DNA from: Citrus sinensis
Lineage: Eukaryota; Streptophyta; Magnoliopsida; Sapindales; Rutaceae
Assembly: GCF_022201045.2 (NCBI RefSeq)
Contig: NC_068559.1
Coordinates: forward strand, 21,583,501-21,647,500
DNA: 64,000 bases
Direction of reading: 5' to 3'
Shown here: positions 48,780 through 62,100 of the stretch, piece after piece
Layout of the letters: each line of letters opens with the position of its first letter
Position numbering within the stretch: the stretch's first letter is position 1
Notes under the pieces: model-generated
The model's input: only the letters and a program-made list of their open reading frames with translations
Told to the model about the DNA's origin: nothing
Database searches by the model: none
Position numbers and translations under genes: made by a program

Positions 48780-51700
48780 GGCTATTTATATTCTATTTTT
48801 CATTTTTTGGGAGAAAAAAAAAAAAAGACAAGAATAAGGTGAAAATTAAGATGAAGAATTTTAATTTACCGGATTTATTTATTTATTTGCTAGTTAATAG
48901 GATATATTTTATTTCAGGTGGATTTATTTATTTATTAAAAAATACTGGATTTTTTTCATTTTATTTTTTATTCTTTGAATCGAAACAAATTTAAGTTTTT
49001 AAGTCTCTATAATGTTTGCAAAGTAAAATATTTTCAGAAACAAGTAAATCATTTTTTGATGTCCTGCATGGATTCATCAACATCTTTTTCTTTCCTTTAT
49101 TTTTTATTTTTATCAACATAGTCTCTTTTCTTAGGTAGCGTTAATTTTTTTTTATCTAAAATCTAACTAAACCGGAATTAATTTGAATTCTGAATAAAAT
49201 TAAATGTCTGAATCTAAATAACATGTTCTTTTTTTGTCTGAATCACTAAAAATATGTATGAATTTTTTTTTAATTTAACAAAATTTGAAAACTACTATTT
49301 TTACGTCTATACCCTTATAAATTATAATTGTCAAACAATTGATAACATCTCAAATAACATAAATAATATTTTCATAACATAATCATGCTCAATTGAATAT
49401 AGCCTTTTAATATTTTAAATTAGTATATGTCAATCAATTCTATTGTTGTTTATGATGTTTTATCTGAAAAATATTCATTAAAAATTATAAAGATAAATAA
49501 TACTAATTTGAAAAAAAAAATATTCTAGCACTATATTATCATGAGTTATAAAGATGAGTAATAATGCTAATTACTAAACTTATTTGGGTATAGATGAAAC
49601 TTAATTAATAAAATAATGATATTTTAGAGAATAAATTTTAATGATGTTATTTAAATTTTTTAGATTAAGAAAAAAGCTAAATATATTAGCTTAATAACTC
49701 AATAATTTAATTATTGAAAATTTTCGTTAAGTTGAAAAAAATTAATGAATTTACTAACTTAACTGATTATAATTAAGTTATTAAGTCAGACAAAATAAAT
49801 AGCCCCTTAGTATCTACTTACTGAATGCCTTTTGCTTATTTTTATTCTTTTTCTACTGATTGTTGGAAATTTATTGTATTGTATTCCTAAAGCAGAGTGT
49901 ATGTATATATTGTGAAGAAACTATTTGACTTTCCTACTCTTTATTTTTTCAATACAAATTAGAGAATATCACTATTACCATATCTAAATATCATAGAATT
50001 TATCACTAGTTTTTTTATTCTATCAGATTATAGTCAAATTAGAATCAAATTCGACTATACCTAGATGCTAAGCATATGTTAAGGAAGCAGGGAATATCGA
50101 ATATATATATATATATATATATATGAGGAGCATGGGGTTTTAGAGGAATTTATTCATCATACTTTTCTTCGGCACCAATTGAAATAATAAGGATTCTTAA
50201 TTTCATTCATCAAAGATACTTAATTGAAGTTTATATATATATATATATATATATATTTAAAGTTTGTCAGAACTCTTTTTAGATTTCTATTAAGTAGTAG
50301 TAAAATAGAAAAAGAAATAGTTGTTATTGAACAGATAAAACTTCTCCCATGAACTTCGAAAATAATTTGAAATTGATGAGATACTTAAATAACTAGAATA
50401 AAATTATATTAGTATAAAAGGATTTTGATGATATTTGCTCTACAAAAATTTATATATAAGTGGATTAATTTCTTATAATTTTTTTGTGTGAGTTTATTTT
50501 CTTATAAATTTTTGTGCTGGACTTTTGATTTTAAGCTTCTTCATTGAGCTTTAATCGTAAATTTATGTTAACATAAACTTTGAAAAGAACTTTCATTAGA
50601 GGTTTTTTGAAAAGTCAAATAGATTTTTTAATTAAAATTATTTTTTAGTTAAATGCTAATTATTTCTTCTCCTTACCCTTGAAAGATGGGATGATCGTGA
50701 GTTTTCTCACTTTTATCGTATATTACGACATGACATTTTTAATATATTTATGCACTTAATTTTAATTGTGAGTTTATGACATGATATATATTTCTATAAT
50801 ATTAAAAGAAAACATATTTCACATTTTTAGTCGCAATAAATAGAAATAAGTTTAAAGTAGAAAATTAGTATATGTAGCTAATTTGGATTTATCAAGGTAA
50901 CTTGACTTTTTCCTTTTCTCGATTGGAAAGGAGATCAGATAATTAAAAAGAAAAGAAAATTAGAAAATAAAAAAGGAAAAGGCACGAAGCAACCCATGGC
51001 GATGGGAATGGAACTTGGACACATCACCGCCACAAATCACCGGGCAATCTAAGCCGTCGCTTATACCGAGAAGACTTTTCTTGATTATTTATTTATTATT
51101 AAACTTTGTAATGAAAGCTTCACCAAAAAATAAAAAAAAAATAGATGGTGACAATTTGATTCTTCGCCGTCGCACTAAATAGAGGAGAAAATTAATTTTT
51201 TTTCTTCGTTTTTATAATTTATTAAAAAACGAGAGTTGATTAACTGTGACAAGTTAACTAAAGAAATCTTCCTTTAGTAAATCATTTATTAAGAAAAATT
51301 GACTGAAAGTGAAAAATAATAATAATAACTTAACCCACACACATACCATTATACCTACAATAATCAATCATATTATTGGTATTCTATAATAGGTCGTATG
51401 GTAAGATATAAATTGGGTGAATTTGTGGCTATTGTTAATTTATGTAGACATGTAAAAAATAATAATAGATCCCATCTGTTAATGAAGTGAATATAAATTC
51501 ATTTGTAAGAGGTGATACTTATGATAAAAGAAAATAAAGAAGGTAGAAATATCTGCTTTAGCCTTTTGGTAGGTTAGGTTAATATATAAGAATGTCTGCT
51601 CGCAAAGCTTGGACGGTAATTGATGGGCTTGGTGGACTCTTTCGTATCCTGACCGGATCATTTAAGCCCGTAGCAGCTAGTGGACCCACGTGGCTCCCCT

Positions 51701-52500
51701 TGAATGGCCCACTTGTGCATATATGTTCTCGACCATGCCTCCCAACAAATCGTGATCTTGCTAATGTATTTACGATTCTGAAGAAGCTTCCTCATCTCTT
51801 CCCCACCTAGGCTAATATTTTAAAAAGATTTCATTTTGTAAGGAAAAAAAAAAAAACCTAAAATAACAAAATTGTTACTTTTTATTTTATTTATTTTCTT
51901 AAAATATGGAGGGGTGAGCAAAGACCCATCAATATTTAACCTCCTATTTCATTTAGAAGTTAAGATTCGAATTCCTTAAAATTTTAACCAACTAAATAAA
52001 AGTACTTAATTAAATATCAAGGATGAGAAAATTAATTTTAAATTAACTGGAGGCTTGGCCGTAAAGTTAATAACGTACTTATGAGTACTATTGCGGTGCT
52101 AAGAAAACATTAAAATTTGATTGCTTCTGGTTAATCGATGTGGATTTAATGACAAATTAGGATAAATTACTGTTGATTTTATTCTATCAACGAAAATATT
52201 GATCTTAACCCACAAATTTTCACTATCACACATAAATATATTAGAGATACTCTATTAATCATACAATAAGAAATTATATTATGATAAATATAAATTTATT
52301 TTAAAAAATTATTATATAAATAGTGATGATATTAAATTTAATTCGGCTTATCGTATATATATTAATTAATTATATTATCTCGGATATAATATAAAATTAT
52401 TTTTGTCACGCAACTCACACCCGTACCTCCCCATCATCCCAAGCCACATGTACGTTCTAGATTCAAAAAACTGCGACACAGCAATACATAGAGCTCACCC
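48780..52500. other. AT-rich intergenic DNA between the pfkB kinase and VHA-H
   Basis: No gene called. It holds the Harbinger-type MITE copy 2, AT microsatellites at 50101-50124 and 50232-50257, and a short open frame at 51592-51810 without a recognisable domain. Confidence 0.55.
49134..49806. mobile_element. PIF/Harbinger-type MITE copy 2, 673 bp
   Basis: The same subterminal pattern as 40507-41124 (ctgaat-type repeats near the left end, ttaagttattaagt near the right), with TTA on both flanks (49131-49133, 49807-49809). Terminal bases are more diverged than in copy 1, so this looks older or belongs to a sister subfamily. Confidence 0.65.
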
Positions 52501-52559
52501 AATACAAACTGACCAATCAAAATCTGTATTGTTTTCATTTGATTCAAAGCTCTTCACGA

Positions 52560-53107
52560 GCACTGTCTTCTCGCCAGAATTAACGAGACAGTGGTGGAAG
52601 AAAGAGAAATAAACAAAATTCAGGTGCGCGATCGATCGCAGCTCTATAAATTTTTATATTAATTTTTGCTTCGTCATTTTGTGTTTTACTAAATCTGAAA
52701 ACTTATTCTTATTTCTCTCGTTTTATTTTGTTCCACTATTTTTACAGAATTTTGGAGGTAATTCGCATTACATTTGTAAGAGCTGTATTGTGAATTTCTG
52801 TAAAATCTAATGAATTATGAGTTATTTTTTTGAAATTTTATTTAAAACTGTAAAATTCTGTGGAACTTTTACTGCTATTGAAGTAGATTTGAGCCGTTTG
52901 ATCCCTTCTTGCTGATTGTTCGGAAGCTGTGAATAAAATCTCGTTTCTTTTATTATTATTATTTTTTCTGAGGTGAAGTAAGTAAGTCTCGAATTAGATT
53001 CACTTGAATTTGACTTGTTTGAGTTTATTATGGTTATTTTATTTTTCTCCTATTTGCAGGTATTTGAATTGGAGTAATTTTGTGAGGTTTTGAGTATTTT
53101 AGCATCA
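52560..53107 (+). promoter_or_regulatory. 5' UTR region of VHA-H with a probable leader intron
   Basis: Upstream of the ATG, cag|gtgcgcg at about 52624 is a plausible donor, and ctcctatttgcag before 53060 a plausible acceptor, suggesting one intron in the untranslated leader. A ccaatcaaaa motif lies near 52511. I could not identify a TATA box. Confidence 0.4.
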
Positions 53108-56100
53108 ATGGACCATGCTGAACTTACCACAGAGCAGGTTAGTGATGTGATTTAATCTGTTGATTTGCTTGCTTTATTATCGTCAATGATTGCACATTAC
53201 CATACTATAGGCATTTACATTTTTTATGTGTTCTGATTTTGTCAGAACGAACCAAATGTGCTCTTTTTTTTTCTAATTATAACATTTTATCTACACTCTT
53301 GTGAAATCAAATTATCAGCTGTCTAGTACAAGTGAGTAGGTGATTGACAAACGTTAGTCACCAATTTAAAGTGGGTACGTACCGAACAGTTTAGTTGTTG
53401 TGCTTTCAGATAAGCAGAAGCACAAAAAGGCTTCTTTATAAAAGGAAAGCGTGAGTAACAAGTAAGAGATGGTTTGTAGTTGTGTTCATTACAAACTGTT
53501 TTCTGTTATGCCGCTGGTGAGCACACCGAACAGCAAGGTTTCCACACTTTTCAAGCAAGTGCAAGCTCCCAGAATTTTAAAGAAACGAGTGAATGGCAAG
53601 AGAGAATAGAGAGAAAATTTCAGAGAAGAAGAAGAAACTGAGTCCAGAATTTTATATATCCCCCATCAAATACAACCATGGAAATACTTATAGCAGCAAG
53701 AATATGCTCACAGCTGTCAAAACTAAATAACAACCTCTCTCTATAACAAAAAATTATTCTCTAAATAGCTAAAGCCGTTAGAAACCGAATCCTCTGCTCA
53801 TATATGCTCAGTGTGTGTAATCCTTGAACCATTTGGGAGGCTTCCTTACGCGACTTGGCTTGATGTTATCTTGGGGTCGGTTTTGGATAGCCTCACTTGA
53901 GTTTGCCTGGGCCTTTTCCTCGCTATTGATAGAGCTAGCTGAGTTGGGCTTGTCTAACTGTAATATTGGGGTTGTATCACCCTCCACTCCTTGAGGAATC
54001 ACCTTGTCCTCAAGGTGAAAATTCGGGTACTGCTTAGTGAATTCAGAAAGAGCTTCCCATGTTGCATTCTCAGGAGCACAATCCTGCCACTGCACTAAAA
54101 TTTGGGATTGTGGGATGCCATGAACCAACACTTGACGTTGAGCACAAATAGCAATGGGAATAGACATAGGCTGGTTATTGTAAGACTCGCTAGGTAGTGA
54201 ATGAACTTGTGAGGCATCCTGACCATGAAACGGTTTAAGAAGTGAGATGTGAAAGACTGGATGAATCTTAGAGTCAGGAGGTAAATCCAAGCGATAGGCA
54301 CAGCGCCAATACGCTCCGTTACTCGAAAAGGACCATAATATCGCTTCGCTAGCTTGTTGGATAATTTGTTTGCAACTGATATTTGCCGATAAGGCTGCAA
54401 CTTAACCAAAACTTGATCCCCGACCTGAAGCTCTAGCTCACGGCGATGAGCATTAGCCTTTTGCTGCATTCTATGTTGAGCTGCTCGCAAGTTGGTTTTC
54501 AAGGCTGTTAGAAGGGCATCACGTTCCAGCAGCAATTCATCAAGTGCTTGGATTGAAGTAGAGCTCCCGGTATCGGAAGGGATTACAGGTGGCTCACGAC
54601 CATACAAGGCCTTAAAAGGAGACATTTGGATGCTTGTATGAAAGCTAGTGTTGTAAGAAAACTCAGCCCAGCCTAAATAATCGAACCACAATGTCAGTTT
54701 CGCTTGTGTGAATACTCGCAAATACTGCTCGAGTCCTCGATTAACAACCTCTGACTGGCCATCCGTTTGAGGATGATATGCTGTACTATGCTTCAATGTG
54801 GTACCCTTAACTCAAAGAGTTTCTTCCAAAAGCTACTAAGAAAGATAGAGTCACGATCTGAAATTATGGTACGGGGAAAACCATGGTGCCTAACAACCAT
54901 ATCAGTGAATAAAACGGCTGTTTTGCTTGCTGTAAAGTGTGTGGGTAGAGCACCAAAATGAGCTGATTTTGTCAATCGGTCAACAACAACTAAGATAACA
55001 GTGAACCCATGGGAAAATGGTAAACCTGTAATGAAATCCATGGTAACTTCCTCCCAAACTAGTGAAGGTATAGGCAAGGGTTGAAGGAGTCCAGCTGGTG
55101 CCTGAGTAGAGTATTTTGTTTGCTGACACAATAAACAAGAGGCAACAAATAACTCCACATCCTTGCGCATATTTGGCCAATAAAAGAGAGTGGATAGACG
55201 AACTAATGTCCGCTTGACTCCGGCATGACCTGCGACTGGTGTGGCATGAAATTCTTGTAATAAAGAAGGCTTCAAAACAGAGTGAGAGCTGATGAAGAAC
55301 CTGTTTTTGAACCGTAGGATTCCATCCGAGACCGAATATGGATACATTACAGAACCAGAGGAATACTTCTGATGGAGAGCTAAGAGATCCGGTAAGGACT
55401 GATTTTCCGCACGAAGAATAAAGAGGAATTCAGGAATAGGGCAGCTAGCAAGTAACATAGTAGCAGGATAATGGTCATATAATTCAGGGACATCAACTTG
55501 ATGTACTCTGGATAAGGCATCAGCTGCACTATTAGTTCGACCCGGCTTATATTCAACCCTGAAATGATACCCCAGTAATTTACGAACATAAAATTGTTGC
55601 TCTGGAGTTTGGATAACCTGCTGAAGGAGCTCTCGAATACTTTTCTGGTCAGTTCGGATAATAAAGAAATGGCCTAACAAGTATTGTCTCCACTTATGTA
55701 CTGCTTCGGCAATGGCATGAAGTTCTTTGATATAAGTAGAAGCGACAAGCATGCGAGGACCCAATTTTCGGCTAAAATAAGCAATAGGATGATCAGCTTG
55801 CATCAGTACGGCTCCAATACCAACATTCGAGGCATCCGTCTCAATAACAAAATCCAATTGAAAATCTGGCAAGCGAAGGACTGGTGCTGCACTCATGGCT
55901 TGTTTTAAGGCAGCAAAGGCCGTGTCAGCTGCGGAGGACCAATGGAAACAATCCTTCCGCAATAAATCTGTGAGAGGGGCAGCAATGGAAGCATATCCTT
56001 TAATAAAGCGACGATAGTAGCCTGTGAGACCCAAGAATCCTCGCAATTGTTTTGTGGTAGACGGCGTAGGCCAATTAGACATGACCACCAACTTGTGAGG

Positions 56101-59100
56101 ATCAGCCTTAACTCCAGAAGAGGAAACAATATGGCCGAGATATTCAATGTTATCTTGGCAAAAAAAACACTTTGAGAGCTTCACAAAAAAATGATTAGTA
56201 TGAAGACAATCAAATACTCTATGTAAATGCTCAAAATGGTCTTCTAAAGAAGTGCTGTACACTAAGATATCGTCAAAGAAAACGATCACAAACTTACGGA
56301 GATAAGGAGCAAAGAGCCTATTCATTGTCGCTTGAAATGTGGAAGGGGCATTAGAGAGTCCAAAAGGCATAACAAGGAACTCAAAATGCCCATCATGAGT
56401 CCGAAAGGCTGTTTTATAAATATCTCTGTCACATACTCGTATTTGATGGTACCCCGCTCGCAAATCCAGCTTACTAAAAATACAAGCACCACCAAGCTCG
56501 TCTAATAACTCATCAGTAGTTGGTATCGGAAATTTGTCTTTAATTGTTACCGCGTTCAAGGCTCGGTAATCTACACAAAAACGATAGGAGCCATCTTTCT
56601 TTTTAACCAGCAACACAGGTGAAGAGAATGGGCTCTGACTTGGGCGAATAATGCCTTGATCAAGCATTTCTGTAATTAGTCTCTCCATTTCGGCTTTTTG
56701 GAAGTGAGGATAACGGTATGGGCGAACATTGACAGGTTTAGTATTTGGGAGAAGATGAATGTGATGGTCAATAAGTCTATGAGGAGGTAGGGAAGATGGA
56801 GTGTGAAATAATTGCTCATATTGATGAAGAAGGGCAAGTACAGGAGATGGCAAATCGGGTGGGAAGTCAAACTTAGCAGCAGTGGTTGGAACAGAGAGGG
56901 TATCCTGCGCGTCTGTGGTAGTATGCAACTGGAAAAATTCAAAGAGGCCGTGGATTTGATCATGGGACATGAGGGCTTGTAATTGATGAAAAGAAATCGG
57001 TCTTGGAGACAAGGAGAGATCACCTCGCAGGAAGACAGGAGAGCCATTATAGAAAAATTCCATTGACAATGCCGCATAGTCATGAGAGACTTTGCCAAGT
57101 AGCTGTAACCATTGAATTCCGAGGACAATATCCGGTCCCTCAATAGGAAGAACATAAAGGTCGATGTAGAAAACATGGCCTTGCATAGATAAGGCGACTT
57201 GGGAACAAACATATCGACAAACTAAAGAATCACCATTACCGATATATACCCGGAATGTGGTAGTGTCTTGTACTGCTAACCCCAAAACTTCAGCCACAGC
57301 GGGTTTAATAAAATTATGAGTGCTACCACTATCGATAAGTACTTGCACGGGCTGTTGATTAATTTCACCAAGGAGTCGTAGAGAGCGAGGAGTATTTTGG
57401 CCCGCTAATGCATTTAAACTGGAGATATCACCAGTTATAATAGTTTCCTCAACAACATCGGAGATCTCAGAATTAATTGGTGGACCCATCGCCTCGTCAA
57501 CATCCTCTGTTCCTAATAGAAGCAGAAACTTACTACGGCATCTATGAGAGTTGCTCCACTTCTGGTCGCAATTGTAGCAGAGTCCTTTCTCCCTTTTTTC
57601 ACGAAGTTCTTAAGGAGAAAGACGCTTAATAGGTAGAGATGGCGTTGGTAAAAGTGGAGGTAAAGTGGACGGGGCAGGTTGAGGTGGGTTGATGGCAGGG
57701 GCACTTGCAGGGCTGTGATTGGTTGTAGTAGGGTGAAAGGATGGTGTGGTGGTTTTGTGGGTCCACTTAGACCAAGGTCTGGACGTAACTTTACTCTCAT
57801 CTCCACGTGCTTCAAACATACGAGCTAGTGCAAATGCCTCCATCAACGAGGAAGGCCGTGACAGCAACAGCTCGCGACGAATATCCACTCGCAACCCCGT
57901 GATAAAAAATGAGATAAGGAGAGGCTCGGAAATACCTGTGACTTTATTCATGAGGTCCTCAAACTCAGTTTGAAATTCTGCCACACTTGATTTCTGAGTA
58001 AGTTTTGATAGATTGCCTTGGTGGTCCTCGTACAGGGAAGCTCCGAAACGAAACTTCAGATTTTGAAGAAAATCCTTCCAACTGGTAAGAAGATCATTCG
58101 CCTTCATCCATTGGTACCAAGCCGAAGCGCGACCTTCCAAATGAAAAGACACGATGCGGAGACGAAGAGCTTCGGATGTGCCATGGAAATCAAAATACTC
58201 ATTGATGCGAAAAGCCCAACCGTTTGGGTCAGTTCCATCAAATTTTGGGACCTCGAGTTTCATTGTTCGCAAGAGAGGATTGGAGTCATGGGTGCCCGAT
58301 GAACCATCAGATATATGTGGAAACGGGGGTGGATTCGAAAGTCCATTTGTTGGACCGGAAGGTAACCCCTTGATCTGAGAACGCAAGTCCTCCAAGCGAG
58401 AATCCACGGTAAGCATGTATTGTTGCAGCGTGTGATGAACTGCGACCGTTTGACTATCAAGTTTTGTTTGTAAAGCTTTAATGGCATCTAGAATCTCCGA
58501 ATCAGCCATGATGAGCAAATAGCAATGAAAGCACCAATGTTATGCCGCTGGTGAGCACACCGAACAGCAAGGTTTCCACACTTTTCAAGCAAGTGCAAGC
58601 TCCCAGAATTTTAAAGAAACGAGTGAATGGCAAGAGAGAATAGAGAGAAAATTTCAGAGAAGAAGAAGAAACTGAGTCCAGAATTTTATATATCCCCCAT
58701 CAAATACAACCATGGAAATACTTATAGCAGCAAGAATATGCTCACAGCTGTCAAAACTAAATAACAACCTCTCTCTATAACAAAAAATTATTCTCTAAAT
58801 AGCTAAAGCCGTTAGAAACCAAATCCTCTGCTCATATATGCTCAGTGTGTGTAATCCTTGAACCATTTGGGAGGCTTCCTTACGCGACTTGGCTTGATGT
58901 TATCTTGGGGTCGGTTTTGGATAGCCTCACTTGAGTTTGCCTGGGCCTTTTCCTCGCTATTGATAGAGCTAGCTGAGTTGGGCTTGTCTAACTGTAATAT
59001 TGGGGTTGTATCATTTTCTTTCTGGGAACATGAAGTATTGGAAGTTGGCTTAATCTGGTAAATGTATTTGTTGTTGTTACTAGTTAGTTTTAGTTGGTGT

Positions 59101-62100
59101 TTGTTCAGAAATGAAAGTGAAAGGAAATGGTAGATTAGTCCTGCTCAATAATGCTAGTGTGTTTACTTGATGATGGCTAATGTAGCCGGATTCTATTTGC
59201 CGCTATGTTTAGTTTTTCTTGACTTTTGATGATTGTATTTTTGTTGAAATATTGTGTGATTTTGAAAAAAAAAATGTTTTCTTGTTACAACGGATTTAAT
59301 TTAGTCAATCTGGATTTTGGTTAACATCTTCTTTTGTTCCATAGGTTCTGAAGAGGGACATCCCATGGGAGACCTACATGACAACGAAGCTGATTTCAGG
59401 AACAGGGCTTCAGCTGTTAAGACGATATGATAACAGATCAGAAAGTCACCGGGCTCAATTGCTGGATGATGTAATGTTGCATGGCTCTTATATGTTCCAT
59501 TCGTTTAAAATGTACCAGAAAGCTAATTTTGATGCCTGTTACAACTTTAGTAGAAGATTGATATGACTTACCATTTTAAATAGTCAGTAATGTTATTGAC
59601 GAGTTAATTGACTCTTACAGGATGGTCCATCTTATGTCCGGGTGTTTGTTAGCATTTTAAGAGACATATATAAGGAAGAAACAGTGGAATATGTTCTGGC
59701 TTTAATTGATGAGATGCTGACAGGTAAGCGGAATGATTATGGTCTTTTGGATAGAATATGTACACTAGACAATTTACCTCTTTTCATTTCCTTTGTCAGC
59801 CAATCCAAAGAGAGCCAGATTATTCCATGATAAATCTCTTGCAAGTGAAGATACTTACGAACCTTTCTTAAGTTAAGTACTTATGCAAAATTGTTAGAAT
59901 TTGAAATCATTGATCCTTTTACAGTTTATATCTTATCTTCTTTTCTTAACTAAAACGATATGTTATCTTTTCCAATTTCAGATTGCTGTGGAAAGGTAAT
60001 TGGTTCATACAAGAAAAGAGCTGTAAGATATTAGCTTCGATTGTAAGGTACTTAAAACATGATCCATTTGCTCAAAGGTGCAATAGTTTGGAGGTTGGTA
60101 TATTTTGTTACATTCAGTTACTGATTGTGCAATATTTTCCGTAATCATAGTGCTAGGCCAAAACCACAGGATCGCTTTTTTGCTAATGGGGAAGCCTCAA
60201 ATTCAAAAAGCAAATCCACTACCATTGATGATGTTTTAAAATTATTGGTTGAATGGCTTTGTGCACAGGTTAGTATGTGGCTAGTTCCATACTTTGTCTT
60301 TCCTTCTCTCTTTCTTTCTTTCTGAAAAATTTGGGCCTCGGTTAGTGTTGGTTAAGGAACTATCAGGAAATTGAAAGCCTTCTTTAATGATGCATAAAAG
60401 AAGTTTGACGGAAAAATTGACTTAGTGTGCAAAAAAATTGAACATAAGGTTTTTAAATTCTTTATGGTGTTTATTTGGAACCTTCACCAGTAACTTGCCT
60501 TTTTAATAATATTATGTTGCATAGCCTTTCCAGACACTAGTTTTCTTTTCAATTTTCCATTTTTTGTTTTGTTTTGTTTAGTAGTTAGGGGCATTCTCAG
60601 GCTTGGTATGGACTTTACAGAAATCACTGGGTCTTTAAGAATAGGAGAACAAGAATTTTATACACGTTGATATAGTGCTCGAAATTTGAGTGGTATAGAT
60701 GTTCAGATTCTGAGCTCATTTAGGATCTTCTAATAATCCTGATCCTAGGTGTGATATTGAGAGTCTATCTTTCCTCTTTTTTTTTTCCTTAGCCTTTCGC
60801 ATCAAGTTTTTGCTCTTAAATATCAAATTGATCATGGACAAACCTTAATTCAACAGTCCTATCTTTCTGCCAAATCTTGTTTTTTCCTTCTTAATTGATG
60901 TTGGAATATCAATCCTAAAGTCAGGTTTAATTGCCTGCATATTTCTTCTTGTTTTCAGCTCTTTGATTCTCATATTCTACATCTATTATCCCTAGCCCAT
61001 TGAATGGTTGTTGTATTTTTGCTGGAACCGTTGCACTCTTTTATTTATTTATTTTTCTCTAATTAAAGTAATGTTGATATTTTACCACTCTTTTATAACT
61101 CTGGACTAGGTGAGAAATGCTTTTCTACGTAGAGTGCTTTGAAGTCTTGCATTTTCCTTTTAATGAATGCTCCATTTGTGTTTTTGCAATTACATTTTCA
61201 ATATCAGTTGGTAGGTACGTTTTTCTGTGATGGTATTGTCATACATGATAGTCCTGATGCCCTACATTGTGTGTAGCTGAAGAAGCCTTCCCATCCTAGT
61301 CGTGGCGTTCCAGTTGCTATCAATTGCCTTGCAGCATTACTGAAGGAACCTATGGTGAGATCTTCGTTCGTTCAAGCAGATGGGGTGAAGTTGTTGACCC
61401 CTTTAATTTCACCTGCATCCACGCAGCAATCTATCCAGGTAATATTTCATATTCTAGATAGCTAATTTATATGTAGTTCAACACATAAGTGGGCACCCAA
61501 TCCTGCAATTTTTTTTTTTGTTTTTGGTGGGGGGGGGGGGGGGGGGTTCAATTGCCGACCCTGCTAGTTAGCAGGTGCCATGCTGGGTTAGAATTTTGGT
61601 AAAACTCAGCATTTTTGTCCTGCAACCTTTTACTTCTGAACTCATAAATGAAATTCTCATTTCACTTGGTGAGCAAAACATTAATTGAATAACGGAATTA
61701 TGTTATTGACATCTTTTTTTTTTCCTCCTTGTAACAGCTTCTTTATGAAACATGTCTCTGCGTCTGGCTCTTGTCTTACTATGAACCTGCAGTGGAGTAC
61801 TTGGCAACTACTAGAACCCTGCCACGACTAATAGATGTTGTTAAGAGTTCCACAAAGGAGAAGGTGAGATCTAGTTTCTTGGTAGTATTTAATGTTAGTA
61901 AAGGCTCACTGCTGCACAAGATGAGTGTCATCCACTTGAATACTATTAACTTGTTATGCATACATATATATAAATATATATATTGGCTTGTGGTAGAAGT
62001 AGGCTATTTTCTTATCCAAAAGAATTCGTTCCTTTGTTCATATGGTTATTGAGATAGGCTTATCCTGCTAGGTTGTCAGGGTGGTGGTCTTGATCCTTAG

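Larger units (their letters stand above)
53504..59013 (-). mobile_element. Ty3/gypsy chromovirus-like retrotransposon, 5510 bp
   Basis: Complete in structure: two 476-bp LTRs, a 5-bp target duplication ttttc (53499-53503, 59014-59018), leader, gag, pol (protease, RT, RNase H, integrase), a C-terminal chromodomain-like segment and a polypurine tract (53980-53992). Orientation is minus, opposite to the host gene VHA-H, in whose first coding intron it sits. The LTRs differ at one position by eye (53787 versus 58821). The reading frame is broken by one stop and two single-base shifts, so this copy is not autonomous as sequenced. Confidence 0.95.

Noticed and set aside
30772..50257. AT dinucleotide runs (30772, 34611, 44960, 50101, 50232) as a CRISPR or satellite array
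   Set aside because: Plain microsatellites without spacers or higher-order units.
59860..59990. A canonical GT donor at 59872-59873 for VHA-H intron 4
   Set aside because: It shifts the frame and gives a stop in the next exon, while the protein downstream is clearly conserved; the frame-preserving site was used in the model and the problem is reported as a finding.
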